The notes under the pieces: model-generated
What the model saw: only the letters and a program-made list of their open reading frames with translations
What the model was told of the DNA's origin: nothing
Databases searched by the model: none
Part shown: one piece after another, positions 4,408-5,166 of the stretch
How the letters are laid out: each line of letters opens with the position of its first letter
Position numbering within the stretch: the first letter of the stretch is position 1
Origin: Elusimicrobiota bacterium
Lineage (GTDB): Bacteria > Elusimicrobiota > Elusimicrobia > 2-02-FULL-39-32
Direction of reading: 5' to 3'
Assembly (NCBI GenBank): GCA_023249715.1
Contig: JAHFCA010000113.1
Coordinates: 1-5,166 of the forward strand
Length of the DNA stretch: 5,166 nt
Position numbers and translations under genes: made by a program

Positions 4408-5166
4408 ATGAAGCGGGCTCTTGGGGCGGCGTTACTTTTCCTTTTTTGGATTCCCGGGTTAGAGGCTGATGAAGTTAAACATATCCTTCCCAGAGAATAC
4501 TTTAAAACACTGATACGGGAAATAGATCAGGCAAAAGAATCCATCGCAATCTACCTTTACCAGTTCACGATTAACGCGGAAAATTCTAATTCTCTCCCGC
4601 TTAAGATTGCCGAAGCTTTAATTCAGGCAAAAAAGCGCGGGGTTCAGGTGGAAGTTGTCTTAGACCAAAATATTGATTTCACGACGTATCCCTCTCAAGA
4701 GAGTTGGATTCTGGAAGGGAAAAATTGGACCGCCTATGAATTCCTTTCCGCAAACGGTATTCCTGTTTACTTCGATTCTCCTTACACTTATATTCATTCT
4801 AAAGTCGCGGTGATCGATAAAGAAACAGTTCTTGTGGGTTCCAGCAATTGGAGCCAGATTAGCCTTACTAGAAATGTAGAGACGAATGTGCTCATTCGCT
4901 CACCCGAAGTGGCAAAGAATATTCTGGAGTATCTTTCCACAGTAGAAAGGCAAAAGCCTCAGGAGGAAGGTCCAACTGTTTTGGTTCCTCTCTCTTTTAT
5001 GGAAGATAAGGGACTCTTAGCCGCAATGGTCGGCAGGCATGATACGGGCGGCTTTGATCTCTATACCGGCCTCTTAAAAATAGCCATGGAAAAAGGAGCG
5101 AATGAATTTGATGTGAATGAGGAAGAGTTAAGCGATCTATTGGGACTGGAAGGGAAACCTGGGATT
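4408..5166 (+). CDS. Exported PLD-superfamily protein with one HKD motif, 3'-truncated by window edge
   Basis: The visible 253 residues begin with a clear signal peptide (MKR, a hydrophobic core, cleavage probably after GLEA at residue 20), so the protein is exported. Residues about 28-185 form one phospholipase D-like domain. It contains a helix and strand with QAKESIAIYLYQFT, VEVVLDQ (81-87), GIPVYFD, and the catalytic H130-x-K132-x4-D137 followed by GSSNWS and RNVETNVLI. One HKD motif per chain resembles Nuc-type endonucleases, which act as dimers; phospholipase activity is less likely. From about residue 188 the chain continues with a helical extension (FDLYTGLLKIAMEKG, EEELSDLLGLEG) that is not part of the PLD core and runs off the window. 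ATG 4408 was chosen because it starts the signal peptide; GTG 4390 in frame is less likely. The Shine-Dalgarno is weak (GAGAG) and the promoter unclear. A degenerate copy lies upstream. Confidence 0.85.
   Translation, partial: MKRALGAALLFLFWIPGLEADEVKHILPREYFKTLIREIDQAKESIAIYLYQFTINAENSNSLPLKIAEALIQAKKRGVQVEVVLDQNIDFTTYPSQESWILEGKNWTAYEFLSANGIPVYFDSPYTYIHSKVAVIDKETVLVGSSNWSQISLTRNVETNVLIRSPEVAKNILEYLSTVERQKPQEEGPTVLVPLSFMEDKGLLAAMVGRHDTGGFDLYTGLLKIAMEKGANEFDVNEEELSDLLGLEGKPGI
4558..4670 (+). repeat. 113-bp direct repeat, copy 2 (inside the intact PLD gene)
   Basis: This is the partner of 3295-3407, offset 1263 bp, with four mismatches. It codes for residues 51-87 and part of codon 88 of the intact PLD protein, in the same frame as the body of the pseudogene. 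Confidence 0.9.

Overview
The window looks like a chromosomal fragment from a Gram-negative bacterium. The case rests on a TonB energy-transduction operon (ExbB, ExbD, TonB) and a signal-peptide-bearing exported protein. Base composition is moderate to AT-rich, with many TTA leucine codons and several GTG or TTG starts. The phylum cannot be fixed from the sequence. The mix of TonB genes, an imperfect GGGG-ACA/GGGGTCTGTCCC-type hairpin and small toxin-antitoxin-like genes is what one sees in environmental lineages such as Omnitrophota, Nitrospirota or former Deltaproteobacteria, but that is a weak guess.

Bases 1-2650 hold a compact plus-strand operon. It contains the 3' part of exbB, then exbD, a tonB-like gene and a membrane permease of the SO_0444/YraQ (DUF318, ArsP-like) family. 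Junctions are 3 nt, a 4-nt GTGA overlap and 1 nt. ExbB and ExbD would form the proton channel, TonB would carry the energy to an outer-membrane receptor not in this window, and the permease would move a solute, possibly a metal or metalloid, across the inner membrane. No convincing terminator follows the permease.

Bases 2700-3140 hold a convergent minus-strand DUF2283 gene with a well-formed extended -10 promoter (3014-3042) and an 18-bp palindrome just upstream of it.

Bases 3138-5166 form an accessory patchwork. Two related genes of the phospholipase D (PLD) superfamily lie in the same orientation 1263 bp apart. The first (3138-3516) is a wreck: its signal-peptide frame is shifted by one base from the body, and it stops before the catalytic HKD motif. 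The second (4408 to the window end) is intact as far as seen, with a signal peptide, one HKD motif and an unassigned C-terminal extension. The copies are about 69% identical before base 3295, about 96% identical over the next 113 bp, and unrelated after that, which suggests recent gene conversion.

Between them sits a PIN-domain toxin-like gene (3582-4046). It is followed, with a 14-nt overlap, by a 55-codon antitoxin-like gene (4033-4200). The toxin appears to be made from a nearly leaderless transcript, whereas the small partner has a perfect Shine-Dalgarno inside the toxin gene. A REP/RAYT-like imperfect hairpin (4258-4304) lies between this pair and the second PLD gene. No tRNA, rRNA, CRISPR array or transposase gene was recognised.
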